DNA from: Takakia lepidozioides
Taxonomy: Eukaryota > Streptophyta > Takakiopsida > Takakiales > Takakiaceae
Assembly (NCBI GenBank): GCA_030704615.1
Contig: CM060732.1
Span: 39,849,053 to 39,909,052 of the forward strand
Length of the DNA stretch: 60,000 bases
Direction of reading: 5' to 3'
Made by a program: the position numbers and the translations under genes. The notes under the pieces are model-generated. The model searched no databases. It was not told where the DNA came from and worked only from the letters and a program-made list of their open reading frames with translations. This document shows, one piece after another, positions 34,020 through 46,300 of this stretch (position 1 is its first letter; each line of letters starts with the position of its first letter).

Positions 34020-37000
34020 ATGATGTGCGCAGCTGTCGGGGCGTGTCATTCTTCTCCGTGCGTCCCTGTTTGTTTGAAGTTGATATCTCCTCAATTTAGC
34101 TGTCAGTCTGAGTTAAAGCAATCTGGTGGTGCGAAAGCCATAAAGAGGAGAGGGTGTAGGAATTGGTGTTTGCTTGCGTTTCGTAGGCAATGGAGCTCTT
34201 CCCTTAGCCATGATGAATTAGATACTAGCGGAGTTAGGAGCGTAATTTTGAGAGTTGTGGAAAACAAGCGCCTAGAGCAACATTATATCACTGTAAAAGA
34301 TGAGAATAGAGGAAGGAGCGGCCAGGCAGAGAGACGACTACAAGATGGTAATGCCGGTATCGCAGGGCACTCGTCAGTAACTGCCCGACGCCAGCTGTTA
34401 TTCAGCCTTTCTGTGGCACTTGGAGCACTAATGTTGGGCAATGTTGATCTTCCTGCAAAAGCAGCAGTTTCAACGAGAGTAAAGCTCAAAGATGTTGAAA
34501 ATCCCAAGCTGCAGGATGCTCTCAGGGCGGCGGTTGCTGGAGACCTGGAAACTGCTGAAGAATTGTTTTCAGCTTTGATAGATGAGGATTCCGCAAATGC
34601 CAGTGTCTGGTCCAACCGGGGGAGTGTGAGGGTCTCCCTTCTGAAGTTTGAGGAGGCGGCCCAGGATTTCAGTAAGGCTATTGAGCTGGCTCCCGAGGCC
34701 CCAGTCCCATTTCTTAATCGCGCCATTTCTTACGAGGTAACTATAACCATCAATCCAAAAAGATAGAACTGATTTGCTTTGTCTGGAGTGCACCTTTTTT
34801 CCAGAGCAGTTTCTGGCTTTAAGCCAAAGAGTGTCGCACTATAGGTTATCCTGACGGTCACAAAAAAAGCACTATGAATGGCTACGACAAATTTTAACTG
34901 TTCAAACAAAGAACGGATGCCTTTTTGCAATTTGTCATTGACATTGATGCGCGAGGTCTCAACCAGACTGAAGGATTCCAGAGCAGGTGCAGCATATTTT
35001 GGGGCTCGTTGTAGACAGATTTCAGACAAGGAACTACATTTGTGGCTCCTCAACTAGCCAGTTTTCAATTTCTATTGAAGGCATTGCAGCATTAAGAAGC
35101 AGTGGCACAGACTTCATTTTATATGTAAAATTCATGCTAATAATGTTTGCTCAACGTTATTTAAGAATGTGTATTTCAATTATTGAACTGGTGAGAATTT
35201 TAGTGCTAATCAACAAACATACAACCTCAAAGATCATACTGTGGTGAGAGATTTTGCACTAACACTATGGGGCTTTGACCTCTTTGGCATGTATAAGACC
35301 TGCTAACATCAATAACGTTTCTGTCTCTTCCCTTCTCTGTATCTCTTTGTCACCCGATAGGCACTTGGACGCTATCAGGAGGCTATTGCCGACTGCAAAA
35401 CTGCCATTGTCAATGACCCTGAGGTGCCCCGTTTTCTTTCAGTTTTTCGTGATTAATGTGTTGTTTGTTCAATGCTGGCTCCCTAAGTACAATGTTGGGA
35501 GACACAGTTACTGTCATAAGCTTATGACTAGCAATACCTTTCTTACCCAATCTTCTTCAATGATTCAGCTGAGCAGAACCATGATTCCGTCATTTCGATT
35601 CATAGAAGAAATATCCTCTCTACAGGATGGCAATAGAAATTCCATTTGCAGTTCCTTGTTTATAGTAACACTTGAACAGACTGAAATTCCAAAGCACCAT
35701 ATGATATTTTAGAATTATGGCAGGCACTAACAGCTGTTTGGGTGGGGCCAGGAGTTTGCAGCTTGGTTTAACTTGGGAAATGTGGAAGCACGAGTACGTG
35801 ACTATGACACTGCTTTGACTGCTTATTCCAGAGCCTCAGTGCTGGCTCCTGGAATTGCAGGATACCGACTCAAGCAAGCTCTGGTTCTCTTTCAGGTTTC
35901 ATGCTGCATCTTTGTGGATGAAGTGGTGTTTTCAGCTTGTGTATGGCATGGGCTAGATGTATTGGTGTCAGAAGTAGAAGATCTGAGATCCATAGGATAT
36001 CACATGAAGGTGCCAACTAACGCCTTTCTGGCATTGTAAACGGAAATTTAGAAGTGGGAGTCCAAATAAGCAGGTGAGGTTGGGTAGCTGGCCCCCCTCC
36101 TCCTTTTTGTACTCGATTGACGAGGCATGATTATGGTGTGTTTCATTCTGGGGGAAGAAAAAGAAGAAGATGATTTCAAGGTTAAAAAGTTTGAAGGTCG
36201 TACCGGACGAAGTACCAAATTGACCAGGTTGATAGTCCTTACAGCTTCTGTAGCTCATGCACTTACACGTATAATATACTCTGGATGAAACCTCCAGGTA
36301 GAGCAATGCACACAATTGAAGTTGCGTATGAAGTTGGTCTTTGTTAAACTAGTATGACTGTATTGACGAAGCATTTGAGGGCAATGTACTGAAGGCAATT
36401 TACTGAAGGGTGTGCCACTGGCTGTTTGCAATGTGGGTGAGTCATTATATTGAGTTGAAATCTTAGTGTTGCAATCTACAGCTCGACAGATTGGGAGAGG
36501 CCAAGAAACTGATACAAGGCCTTGTCCGGAAGTATCCAAATTACACTGAGGCTCATGCAGCTCTAGCGGCAGTGCTGTGGAAAGAAGGTGACCGCAGCCG
36601 GGCAGAGGAACAGTTCTCTGAGGCCACTTCTCGGGAACCGCAGTACAGCAATATCAGGTAGAGAGTTTGTCTCTCTCTCTCCTCTCTCTCCCTCTCTCAA
36701 TATCCACAAGGCTACAGCTAAACGTATGAGTACATTCTCTCAATATCTGAGGATTGTCTGGAAGGCAAGAACTCCTTCAATCTGCCAAGGTGCGGCCTAC
36801 TAGCCACTGGACTGGCTTAATTATTACCATCTCATATTTATGTGTTGGATTATGTCAACTGCTGTGTTTTTAATGCATTGAACTGTTGTCTCAAAGCAAA
36901 TTCTATCAGACATCCACTTTTTGCTCATTCAATTGAGGTATGACCTCCTATGGTCAAATTTCAAAAGTGCTTAGCAGGGAAAAATGTCATGTTGCCGCAA

Positions 37001-37172
37001 TGTTGAACAAGGCATTTAATTGCATTCGACATTGACATGATGGCCTGTTACTGGTACTGAACCTCGCATTTTGTGGATTTATGTGGGTCTCTGCAGGTGG
37101 ATTGGTGCAGAGCTGCAGTGGCCACCAGGTGCCGTGGAAGCCATGGCCAAGTTTCTTAATATCACTTACTGA
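34020..37172 (+). CDS. Thylakoid-lumen TPR-repeat protein, five exons, intact
   Basis: Exons 34020-34736, 35361-35423, 35752-35895, 36482-36657 and 37097-37172 close in phase to 391 residues. The first 120 residues are Ser/Arg-rich, as in chloroplast transit peptides. Residues 121-148 form a Tat-type lumen signal: TARRQ, a hydrophobic run (LLFSLSVALGALMLG) and AKA before AVS, the likely cleavage site. The mature part begins VKLKDVENPKLQDALRAAVA and contains TPR units such as NASVWSNRGSVRVSLLKFEE, FLNRAISYEALGRYQEAIAD and FAAWFNLGNVEARVRDYDTA, ending WIGAELQWPPGAVEAMAKFL. TPRs bind protein partners; the substrate is unknown. Conserved TPR proteins with lumen signals exist in plants and this appears to be one. 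Intron 4 carries a LINE-tail repeat. The start is the first ATG after the shared upstream region. Confidence 0.88.
36667..36755 (+). mobile_element. Short LINE 3'-tail copy after (TC)n in TPR intron 4
   Basis: A TCTCTCTCTCCTCTCTCTCC tract is followed by ATCCACAAGGCTACAGCTAA and CGTATGAGTACATTCTCTC. Confidence 0.65.
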
Positions 37173-38639
37173 GATAAGATTTTGCCAAGCATCGTCTTCA
37201 AGTAAGCGAAGCGGAAGTCTACAATTGTTGGGGTAAGCCGGGGACAAGTAGACCATTGCCGTTGTATCCCTTTTGTAGACCTCTACGAAGTGGAATTGTT
37301 GATTCTTCCCGGATGAATGCAATTTGGATGGCAAGTATTGCAGTCATCGGAATGGATGGACCCCTAACGATGCTCTCGTCTTTGCTAGCTATGCAGGCGG
37401 CGTTCTCTCTATTCGTGAGCTATATATGTGCTACAGCTCCAGCTCTTTGTATTAGGTTTCCAGTGCATCCGTTTGCTGTCTTCTTCAGCCCTGGGTTTGA
37501 TAGTAGCTGTGTTTCTTATCTTGTTTCTGATGTCGGAAGGCCTCATAGTATCTGGTGGTGCGAGCATGCCTTTGCAAGCTATGACGGGTTCACCTCGTTA
37601 GGCAGACTACATCGAATTTGCCGGGGTTTTGTGACGTGGATTGGGTCCTTGTTTCCTTCTCACAGTACTTTCTACTTCGCAAAGTTGTGACTTCCATCTT
37701 CTGGAAGACGCTATTGTATGCCCAGTCACGTCTGCAGTGGTGTGGTGATTATTTTGTAAGTGTTAGTGATAATCAGGATGTCCGTGTTTGAGAAGTCGCC
37801 TGGAGTATTCAATGGTGTTGAACTGAAGAGGTTAACATTTGTTGTTCGTCTATGAGCGTAAGTCAAATGGCCAAGGATGGAAACTCTCGAGCGCAGTTGC
37901 AGCTGGTGCTGAGTCCTTGCTTGCAAGGAGAACCTACTCAGTGTGCCTCTGCATTTCTATGACGCATAAACTTTTACTGAGGCCGTCGTATGGTTTCCCA
38001 AGAATAGCAAGTGTCGTGCTTACCAAAGGCTTACTAATGCATTGAGAAAAGTGAGGTGGAAGCTTTTGATTCGTGTAGGATATTGAAATAGAACCTTTTG
38101 GAAGAGCTGGATTTTGAATGTGCCGAGGATAATTTTCGTTCCTTTCCTATGAGTGAACCTTCATGTCTGCGCTTTTGAGGAGCAACTTCTGGTACGTATG
38201 TTTCGTTTCATGCAGCGAAGTCCCATGTTCTTGGCGATTGCTAGTAGCTTCATCGTAGACCCGATCTAGGTCTAGCAGTGGTTGCAGGGGAAGTTCTGGT
38301 CTGTCGGGAAGTGATGACGATACATCTCGACATATCCGAAAGCATGTTTATTACATGCATGTGGATTTGCGTTTGATTTGCACGTCAGTCTGATCCCTTC
38401 ACAGTAGCACTTCCACGATTCTAGAACTCTTCCGAGAGCTGTTGATCAGCCACCGAGTTGGAGCCTTGATAGACTTTTAAAGTCTGCTTTGCATTGAATT
38501 CCGGATCTTTGAGTTCTGTTGTTGAAGTAGATAATCATCGATGATTAGTGATTCCCCATCCAATTATCACCATCTTCGATTGCTGCTACAGTCAAACTTA
38601 GTGCCCATTAAAATAAAGCCCCCCAAGTTTGGGTGGCCC

Positions 38640-38720
38640 CTGTTCATTTTTTATTTTGTTTTTTATGCAAAGGGAGCAGAGGCCCTTTTGATCAAATTAA
38701 TAATAAAAGGTTTAACAGAA
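38640..38720 (-). mobile_element. L1-like LINE 3' terminus, remnant
   Basis: The minus strand reads AAAAGGGCCTCTGCTCCCTT then an A-rich tail. It matches GGGCCTCTGTCCCCTTTTGT at 42.1 kb and GGGCCTCCGTCCCCTTTCTC at 42.2 kb. Confidence 0.6.
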
Positions 38721-39851
38721 ATGAAAAAATAACCATTGATGAGGCTGTGAAGGCTTAATGCGGGAAACTTTTCGCTACTGAGGAAGCAATGGTGCCTGGT
38801 CATTCTAGAGTGGTCCAAGAATTAGAAAGCTGGCCATATAGTAAGCTACATAGGGATTTGAATTAATAATTGTTATGTAAAGGGGGCAAAGAAAAAAGCA
38901 AGATCGCGACCCCCATTAAATAGGGGATGGTTCAGGCCCAATTTCAGTGGTTGGTGTACACGTGTCAAGTGGTGAGAGTAGGTGTCATTAGGGTCTGATA
39001 TGTATGTGTCATGTGTCAGACCCTTTTGGAAGGGTCCCTCCGCCCTTAGAGGCTACCTACTCACCTCAGCAGATAAATCACAACAAATTTGTGCTATGGT
39101 AGTACCTGGCCCCAAATCTTTTCTAGTGGACAAAACCGAACCGGAACGAGACCTCTTAATGTCTCTCTCCGTCTTTCGTTATGGCTCAGTCTCCTCCCAC
39201 CTTGCTCTGTAGCAGCCTCCTTTGTAGTGTGAAGCCATACTATTGTGAAGCCATGATATTGGGAAGCCCTGAATCGTGAAGGCTTGTCTTCTAGTGACAT
39301 ATTTGCAAATCAATTTTCTCAAAGCGTGCATGACCTTCATGCAAAATGATCCTACAAAATCCAGGATCATCTAGGCTATGCATAGGCAAAGCACAAACAC
39401 CCAACCACTTGGCAACCTGCTCAAGTGCAGATAGTGACATGCCATGGGTCAAGATTGTGAGGATGGAGAGCTTCGGGAATTAGCTTGCAAAGAAAGATGA
39501 GAAGAGAGAATGTTATGTTTGAATGCAATGATATTGAACGAGTCTTGATATTCAGATTCATGATATTGAATGCAAAGATGAAGATGCAAGATATAGACTT
39601 ACTCGAGTAAGATATAGCCTTGCTCGAGTAAGGCTATAGAGTGGGGTTGCAATGGAGAGGAGGGTAGGAAGGCAATTCTATATAAATCGCCATATGACGT
39701 CAAAATGAAACAAGCGGCCAGTGGCGTATGGCTCCTCTTTGTGAATAGTGGAATCTACTTCCATCCATACTAAACTTGAAAAATCATCCATTTATTTTTC
39801 ATACGTTGTTCAATAACAAAAATGTTACATGACGGAGGTGTTATGTTGAGA

Positions 39852-39955
39852 TGGAGAGGAGGTGACCCTTGGGAAAGGCACAACATGGGCTTAGTGATTT
39901 TTGACACTGATGCGTGGTCTCTTCTTTAGAGTAAAGAGGAGCCAACAAACGTAAG
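39852..39955 (+). repeat. Dispersed repeat, second copy (see 8590-8700)
   Basis: Same order of blocks as the copy at 8.6 kb, including GAGAGGAGGTGAC and AGAGTAAA. No protein-coding content. Confidence 0.6.
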
Positions 39956-40562
39956 AATGCCCAATAGTGCCAAAAAGAAGGACGTCAACTTCAAAATGAC
40001 ACATGCCATATTTCGGCTGTCTTCCCACGTCCCCAGCAACACCATGAGGCTCTTTAAGCCCTCCTTCCCGCTTAAACTCATCCTCTCTAACACGACATCT
40101 ATTGCTCCTTTGCAGGCTATCGTCAGATTAGGTGGGCCAACGGTCAGGTTATCCGATGGACTAGCAGTCCCTCTTCTTCGCCTCTGCTTGGGGAAGAGCG
40201 TACGTGGCGTTTCAAGCTATGGTTGAAGTGAAACTGTTACCCATAATTGAGTAGATGGCTTGTGTTCTATTGGGGCAACTAACAAGTTGGCCGCTTGCTG
40301 GCATTATTGCCTCAGCTTGCGCTTGTTTCTCGGGCTTTGATGGTCATGCCCTAAGTGCATTGTTCAAGTAATTTTAAGCAAAAAACTCGCTCTTGCAGTC
40401 ACACATGATAACCTATTACATACAAGATGCTCATGTAAAAAAAAATATAGCCACCTTCGAAGTTGTTTTGTTTGTGATTATTTTCTTACAAATATGTGGC
40501 AAATATATTTTTAATGCAAAAGCGGCACTGGACTGCACATCTAGGTACATGTGGGTATATTC

Positions 40563-41099
40563 CAGTGTTGGGCGGATATAGAGTCATAAGGATATCAACC
40601 CGGATATCAACATATCCGGATTCGGATCCGGCAACTATTTGATATCCGGCTATTATTTATATCCGGAGCCTACCCGCCGGATATAAAAAGGTTTAATAAC
40701 CGGATTGTATCTGGATATGTAGCCAAAATACCGGATCTCAACCGGATACAAGAAATAAAATAAAATTTTATATTTTATTGAAATTTTAATAATTTAAATT
40801 TAAAATTTAAAAAATGCGAGTAAATCTCAATAAAGTTAAATCAGGGCCTGTTTTTTAAAACAATTATATTTCATGATTATTTATATCCGGATTACTCTAT
40901 AACCGTCCGATATTAAAATCTAAATTTCCGGACTTATTTATATCCGGCAGATTTTTAAAAACTTCCACTATGCATAACCGGCGGATATTAGAAATGCAAA
41001 TTATTCTAATATCCGGATCCGCAGGATATTTCATTCTCTAATTTGTCAAGTATCCGGACCCGGCAGATATTAGAAAAAACTAAGAACCGCCCAACACTG
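40563..41099. mobile_element. hAT-type MITE with perfect 8-bp target duplication
   Basis: The 537-bp element begins CAGTGTTGGGCGG and ends CCGCCCAACACTG, a 13-bp perfect terminal inverted repeat. It is flanked by GTATATTC on both sides (40,555-40,562 and 41,100-41,107). An 8-bp duplication and a CAGTG terminus are typical of hAT elements. There is no transposase. The interior is AT-rich with about 13 copies of ATCCGG or CCGGAT in both orientations, probably subterminal transposase-binding sites. Confidence 0.93.
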
Positions 41100-41211
41100 G
41101 TATATTCCCAACAACAGCCCCAGAAATTTGTCTCCAGTGAGCTCCGAAGACATAACTGGTAAAATAAAATAAAATAAAATGTATGACACTCCTGAAAGGA
41201 GCGTAAACTAC

Positions 41212-41325
41212 TATGGTGGCTCATGACTTTTGAATGGCTACTGCCTTCTGGCGAGAAGGTGGACACCTTTATGAGACCAATTGGGAGATTGAACCCACAA
41301 CCACTTCTAAGGTGATATGGGCCCA
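41212..41325 (-). mobile_element. tRNA-derived SINE, partial copy
   Basis: Shares GAAGGTGGACAC, GGCTACT and TATGGTG blocks with the SINE at 50.5 kb. A B-box-like GGGTTCAATCTCC lies on the minus strand at 41,284-41,296. The A-box end is degraded. Confidence 0.6.
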
Positions 41326-41489
41326 GTACCAGCGTATAGGTAAATCTGGCATGTGCATGTTTGAATATTCCCAGTATATATTTTGTCCACTTCCTCTAAT
41401 ATATTCCGGCTCCATCCAATCTTTAAAATTTAAAAAAAAAATGTTATGCTTCTGAATTATGTGCACGACTCTCTTTGGTCTTCTTGCCC

Positions 41490-42135
41490 AGCGTGTCAGC
41501 ATTAAGAGCTCATACCTTATGGAATATTTGGAAGGATAGATGTGGGTTTGTTTTCCATTGTTTAAGGCTCACTCGGACTTGATGTCTGAGGCCAGAAAGG
41601 CATGGCGGGTTGGGGGTGAAGCTTCTGGCAGGTGCAGAGAGAGACGCAGAGCACAACTTTTCTCATAATTTGATAGCTCCTGGGGAAGATGTGATCGTAT
41701 CTGCACCAGACAATCGGACCCGAAGGTGCTATGGAAGGAAGACATCCCGCCAAGCTGGCAACTCTCATAGCTCTAAGTGTGTTCCCCTTTTGGGCGAGGA
41801 ATCAGATGTTAATTGGACGCACCGTAGATCCAACAATAGGAACGGTAGATCTCGTGTGCACCTCTCCATTGCTAGTCTTGGTAACAATTAGTGTAACTTA
41901 TCCTGGCAGTCGACTGGTCTGATCCTAGTAGACCCTCCTGCCTATCTCTTTGTGTTCTTGATTCTCTTCTTGTCTCGAAGCAGTGTCTTTCGATTTCAGC
42001 CTCTATGGCACCCTTTTGGAGGTTATTTTTTCCTCCTCTTGTATCTTGGCCTGGCCGTGTTTTTTTAATATGATTTACAGGGCCTCTGTCCCCTTTTGTT
42101 TAAAAAAGAAAAATAGAAAAAGAAAAATAGAAAAA
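41490..42135 (+). mobile_element. Degenerate L1-like LINE 3' end
   Basis: A frame at 41,499-41,582 reads ALRAHTLWNIWKDRCGFVFH followed by CLRLTRT and a stop. This resembles the C-terminus of plant L1-like ORF2 proteins (LWxIWKxRN). About 470 bp later the tail GGGCCTCTGTCCCCTTTTGT ends in an A-rich run. Confidence 0.6.
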
Positions 42136-42189
42136 TAGAGTGAGTTCAATCATCTCCAAGAAAAAGTGCACATCCTTCACGCCCCTGGG

Positions 42190-42290
42190 TGGCTATTTTT
42201 CCCACCTCTTTGTAATATTTTAATTTAATTTGAGTAAAAGGGCCTCCGTCCCCTTTCTCTAAATAAATGTTTGTTTTTTTTTTAAAAAGG
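42190..42290 (+). mobile_element. Second L1-like LINE tail in tandem
   Basis: TTTAATTTGAGTAAAAGGGC, CTCCGTCCCCTTTCTCTAAA and a T-rich/A-rich end repeat the terminus found 140 bp upstream. Confidence 0.55.
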
Positions 42291-42618
42291 TGCACAACTT
42301 GAACCCTGAAACTCCGACCATGAGTGATGGACAAACATCCTTCCAGATAAATGTAAAATAATCCATCCATCCATATCTACAGTTGGATGAACGTATTTGA
42401 AAAGTAGGAGGGGTGCAGAGAGGGGCAGCCATAGTCCAGCAGCCATAGGTATCTGCCCTGCTCTCAAACACCAGCCAGTGTCCACCCAGGAGCTGCGCAA
42501 AATTGTCATCTTTGCCCGTCGATGCTGTTCAGGATTCATTGGGCTGAACTAGTTGTCTTTCTTTTGGTGTAGAATGTAGCCACCGATTCTGTGGAGTAGC
42601 AGTAGTGGGAATAGAGCA

Positions 42619-42648
42619 CAATCTCTCTCTCTCTCTCTCTCTCTCTTT
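42619..42648. repeat. (TC)n microsatellite
   Basis: About eleven TC units. Confidence 0.95.
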
Positions 42649-42748
42649 CTCAGAGTCTCTCGGACGTTGAAAATTTGTTTTGTTTCTTATTTCTATCTGT
42701 GCAATGAGCCTGGATACGCACTCTCAGTAGGGTCGATGGCCGTTGTGG

Positions 42749-42985
42749 TGGGTCAAATCCACAGGGGAGTAATAGGTGCATGGCGTCACTCCACGGTGGC
42801 ATCCCTACACTCCCTCGTATCCCATCTGAAGGTACCCCCTCTCCCCTTCTCTCTCTCTCTCTCCCCAAAGTCTGGATGCATACCCTAAGTCCTGGCTCAA
42901 ATGCGCAGGGAGGAGTAGGGACATGCCGTCTCTCCACGGTTGTATATCTCTACTCCCTGGCATTTCATCTGAAGGTATCTTTTTT
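42749..42985. repeat. Imperfect 145-bp tandem duplication
   Basis: GGGTCAAATCCACAGGGGAG, CTCCACGGTGGCATCCCTAC and CCCATCTGAAGGTACC recur about 145 bp downstream as GGCTCAAATGCGCAGGGAGG, CTCCACGGTTGTATATCTCT and TTTCATCTGAAGGTATC. A (TC)n tract separates the units. Confidence 0.75.
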
Positions 42986-43311
42986 GGATTCCAAGAGCTT
43001 CAGAGGGATTACATGCAACTCCCTCAATTTCTGTGTCTCAATAGCAGGTGTTTTTCGGTGGTAAAGAAAGGATAATCTCCAAGTTCTCTGTCATGGACTC
43101 AATATCAGGGGCATGGAACCAATTCCCTTAACCTCAGGAATGGCTTAAACCCTGATATATAGTATGTTCTCCAGAAACCCTAGAAATACCTGCAAGTGTT
43201 TGCTGCCAATATTTCTAATAGCACTGAATCTCTTTCATGTTCTCTCTCTCAGCATTCATTGTATTGAAGGTTTATGAAGATCAATTTCATGTTTCTGTAC
43301 AGGATGTTGCC

Positions 43312-46300
43312 ATGTCGGAGGGCAACATCGCAGGTGCAGAGGTAGAGGCCATGCAGGATGCCATCTTTGAAAGAGAGACATCTCCCCAAGCAGGCGACAA
43401 CCTAACTCCTCCATCCCCTTCACAAGGTATCCAATAAATTTTTGCTGCACATCATTACTAGTGTAAAAGATAACTACATTGAGCCTAAAGCAGTGAAGAA
43501 AGACCAAAAATAACATATTGCAGTTGCAAGGGAGGGGGGAGGTGGCAGAGAGAGAGAGAGTAGACAGTTCATGATCAAAACTGAAAACGGTCCCACATAG
43601 AAACACATAGAGAGTATAGCATCTCACTGTACAGCCTTTTCAAGCACCCTCATAGTTTTTCAGTCCTCATTATGGCAGTAGGAGGAGACATAGCTCATAC
43701 CCCAAACATATAAACTCCATTACAGTTGCTTAGAGATTCCTGACTTCTTAGTGAAAAAAGTTAAAAAGAGCAGATTTGTAAGATATACAGCTATACTTAA
43801 GAGGGAGGGTGGGTGTATGTATACTCGCCCTTTTGGAACTGTTGGTGTCAACCATTGATATAGTAAGCTCACCCTAACCCCAAGGATGGGATGGTGAGCT
43901 TAGTGACTTCAAAATTAACAAACACTCAAAATCTCTCGACCCAGTTCTGCCTTTACAAATCCTTACTGGAAATCCAGTTTTCAGGTGCTCTAAGTGGTAA
44001 TCAGATGCACACTAGGTAGGCCCTTCTCACAAACAGATCTGCCTCCTCACTTTCATATCTTATGGAAGCAACAATAGGAGGAATGTCTCCTTAAAGGCAA
44101 CTTTTTTCCATGAAGGTGCAAGGTCATAGATCCTTCAACCCCAGAGGAAAGCAGCAGTGGTATGTTTAATACATACAAAGATTGAGGTTTGAGAGAGCTC
44201 AAAACCTCACTAGTCTCTTGCCCTTAGTAGCATTCCTGCAAGAAAAGAAGGTGAACTGGATCCATCACAGCCAAGCAACAAACCAATAGGTTAGATCCCT
44301 GTGGAACCTCAGGCGTAAACCACTTCACATTCCTATCAATGACATCCTGCAGCAGGTCATACTAGCAAAGAGAGGGGGGGTACGGGAGGTCCTTTCAGCC
44401 ATTTCAGCTAGCAGTAGATATACAACTCAGCAGTACCTATTTTAGCCCATGCTTTAGGTTAAGAACCCTAATCAGTAATTCCAATGAGTCATCCTGTTCC
44501 CTGTTTTCCCTTTCTGTTCTAGGCAAAAACTCTGATTAATGGGATCAGGCAGTTCATGAGTGCTGTGACAAGGACTTTGCCTCATTCAAGGAAAGAGACA
44601 ATGTACTCATAAGAGGTTGTTTGCTGTGGCCTTGTGGCAATTGACCATTTTGAGCGGAACACAAAGGGACAGGAACTACCTTTGTCAGGGGCTGACGCCT
44701 GTAGTATGACTTACCTTGGAACAGACAATTGATCCGAGTTTTCCAGATACCAGATATCCTCTAGAAATCCCTTTACACAAGCATCAAGGAAAGAGAGAGG
44801 GAGAGAGAGAGAGAGAGCCTCTCATTTTCAGGTTTCCTAATTCTGACACAAAGCAGTAGCTACAGTAGACTAGCTAAGAGGTCAATGTACATTGACCACA
44901 TCATGTAGAAGGTGTACACATATACTGCAGGATGCTGCTGCTACAGGGCCTTAACAAGAGATCATGGATTAGTTCGCCATCCAATGTCATGTTCGATCAC
45001 TAGGAACCTTCATGAACACACCATTCTCCTTGCCTTACCAATAGAAATTTACAAGCAGCTCAACAAGCAATATCTCAACACCACGACAGGATTAAGTAAT
45101 CCAAGAGTGGAGTTAGCCATATTCAAGGATAGAAGAGAGCCAGAGGCCTGATCAGGCAATTCTTTAGTGTTGTTACAAAGAACTTTGCCACGTTCAAGGA
45201 AAGAGAATGTACTCACAAGACTTTGTTTGCCGTAGCCTTGTGGCCATAGACCCCGCACCCAGTTTGGACGGACAGATTGTACTCATAAGACGTTGTTGCC
45301 GTAGCCTTGTGGCCATAGACCCCGCACCCAGTTTGGACGGACAGATTGTACTCATAAGACGTTGTTTGCCGTAGCCTTGTGGCCATTGACCCCGCGCCCA
45401 GTTTGAGCGGGAACAAAAGGGACAGAACCTACCTCTGTCAGGGGCTGACGTTGGTAGTAAGACTTACCTCCATATAAAGAATTAATCCGGGTTTTCCAGA
45501 TTCTTCTAGAAATCCCTTCACACAAGCATCAATCTGCTGTGTGTGATTTGCCCAAAAACTAGGCCTCAGGAGGGCCTGGGCTTTTGGCTCAGCCTCGAGA
45601 CTTTCAAAGTTGGTAAACAGGGGTACAGGCACAATTCCCTTAATAGATTTGAAGAGAGCGTCTCTTTGGTGAGAGAACCCCGGACAGTGTATCAGAAAAT
45701 GAATACTGTCTTCAGATTGCCCACACAACGGGCAATTGCACTCTCCCTTTCCTCTCTGCTTCTGTTTGCTGTTCAAAGGTAGGCTTCCTGCCCTGAGTTT
45801 AAATTTCAGTCTAGTGCCGAGAGTGGGTAGACCCTTGAGGTCATCCAAGATGTCCTCCCCCATGTCACAGACTGGAAACAAGTTCAGGGAAGTTTTCTGC
45901 CTAACTTCATTTTCATCAGACAATCTCATGGCAACAGACATGGCTGAGGACACTACAGCCTCTAAGTCAGATTTATCCAGCAGGGTCAAGACTTGCGGAT
46001 CCAAGTCCAGGTCCTTGAGGATCTTTTCTACTCTCTTCTGCCAGGACTTAGCCTGTTTGACAGGGCGGTCCTGTTTCCAAGATATAGAGTCGATTAATTT
46101 AGGATATCTGGTGTTGGGCATATGTTGCAGCTGACCCCACCATCTGACCTTGAATTCATCTCGTCGGGAGCTTAAGGACGGAATGCCAAACTCACCCTGA
46201 ACAGCCACATTGGCTGTTTTGGAGCATGCTGACATACACTCCTTAAGCACCCCCACTTGAATGGATTCTAGAGACTTAGCCTGGTTGGAGTTATCAACCC

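Larger units (their letters stand above)
37173..40554. other. Intergenic region, no gene recognised
   Basis: The first 500 bp are probably 3' untranslated sequence of the TPR gene. A minus-strand LINE tail lies at about 38,640-38,720 and the dispersed repeat shared with 8.6 kb at 39,852-39,955. Remaining ORFs are short and featureless. Confidence 0.5.

Noticed and set aside
37256-37690. 145-residue ORF after the TPR gene
   Set aside because: No domain, poor protein composition, and position suggests 3' untranslated sequence.
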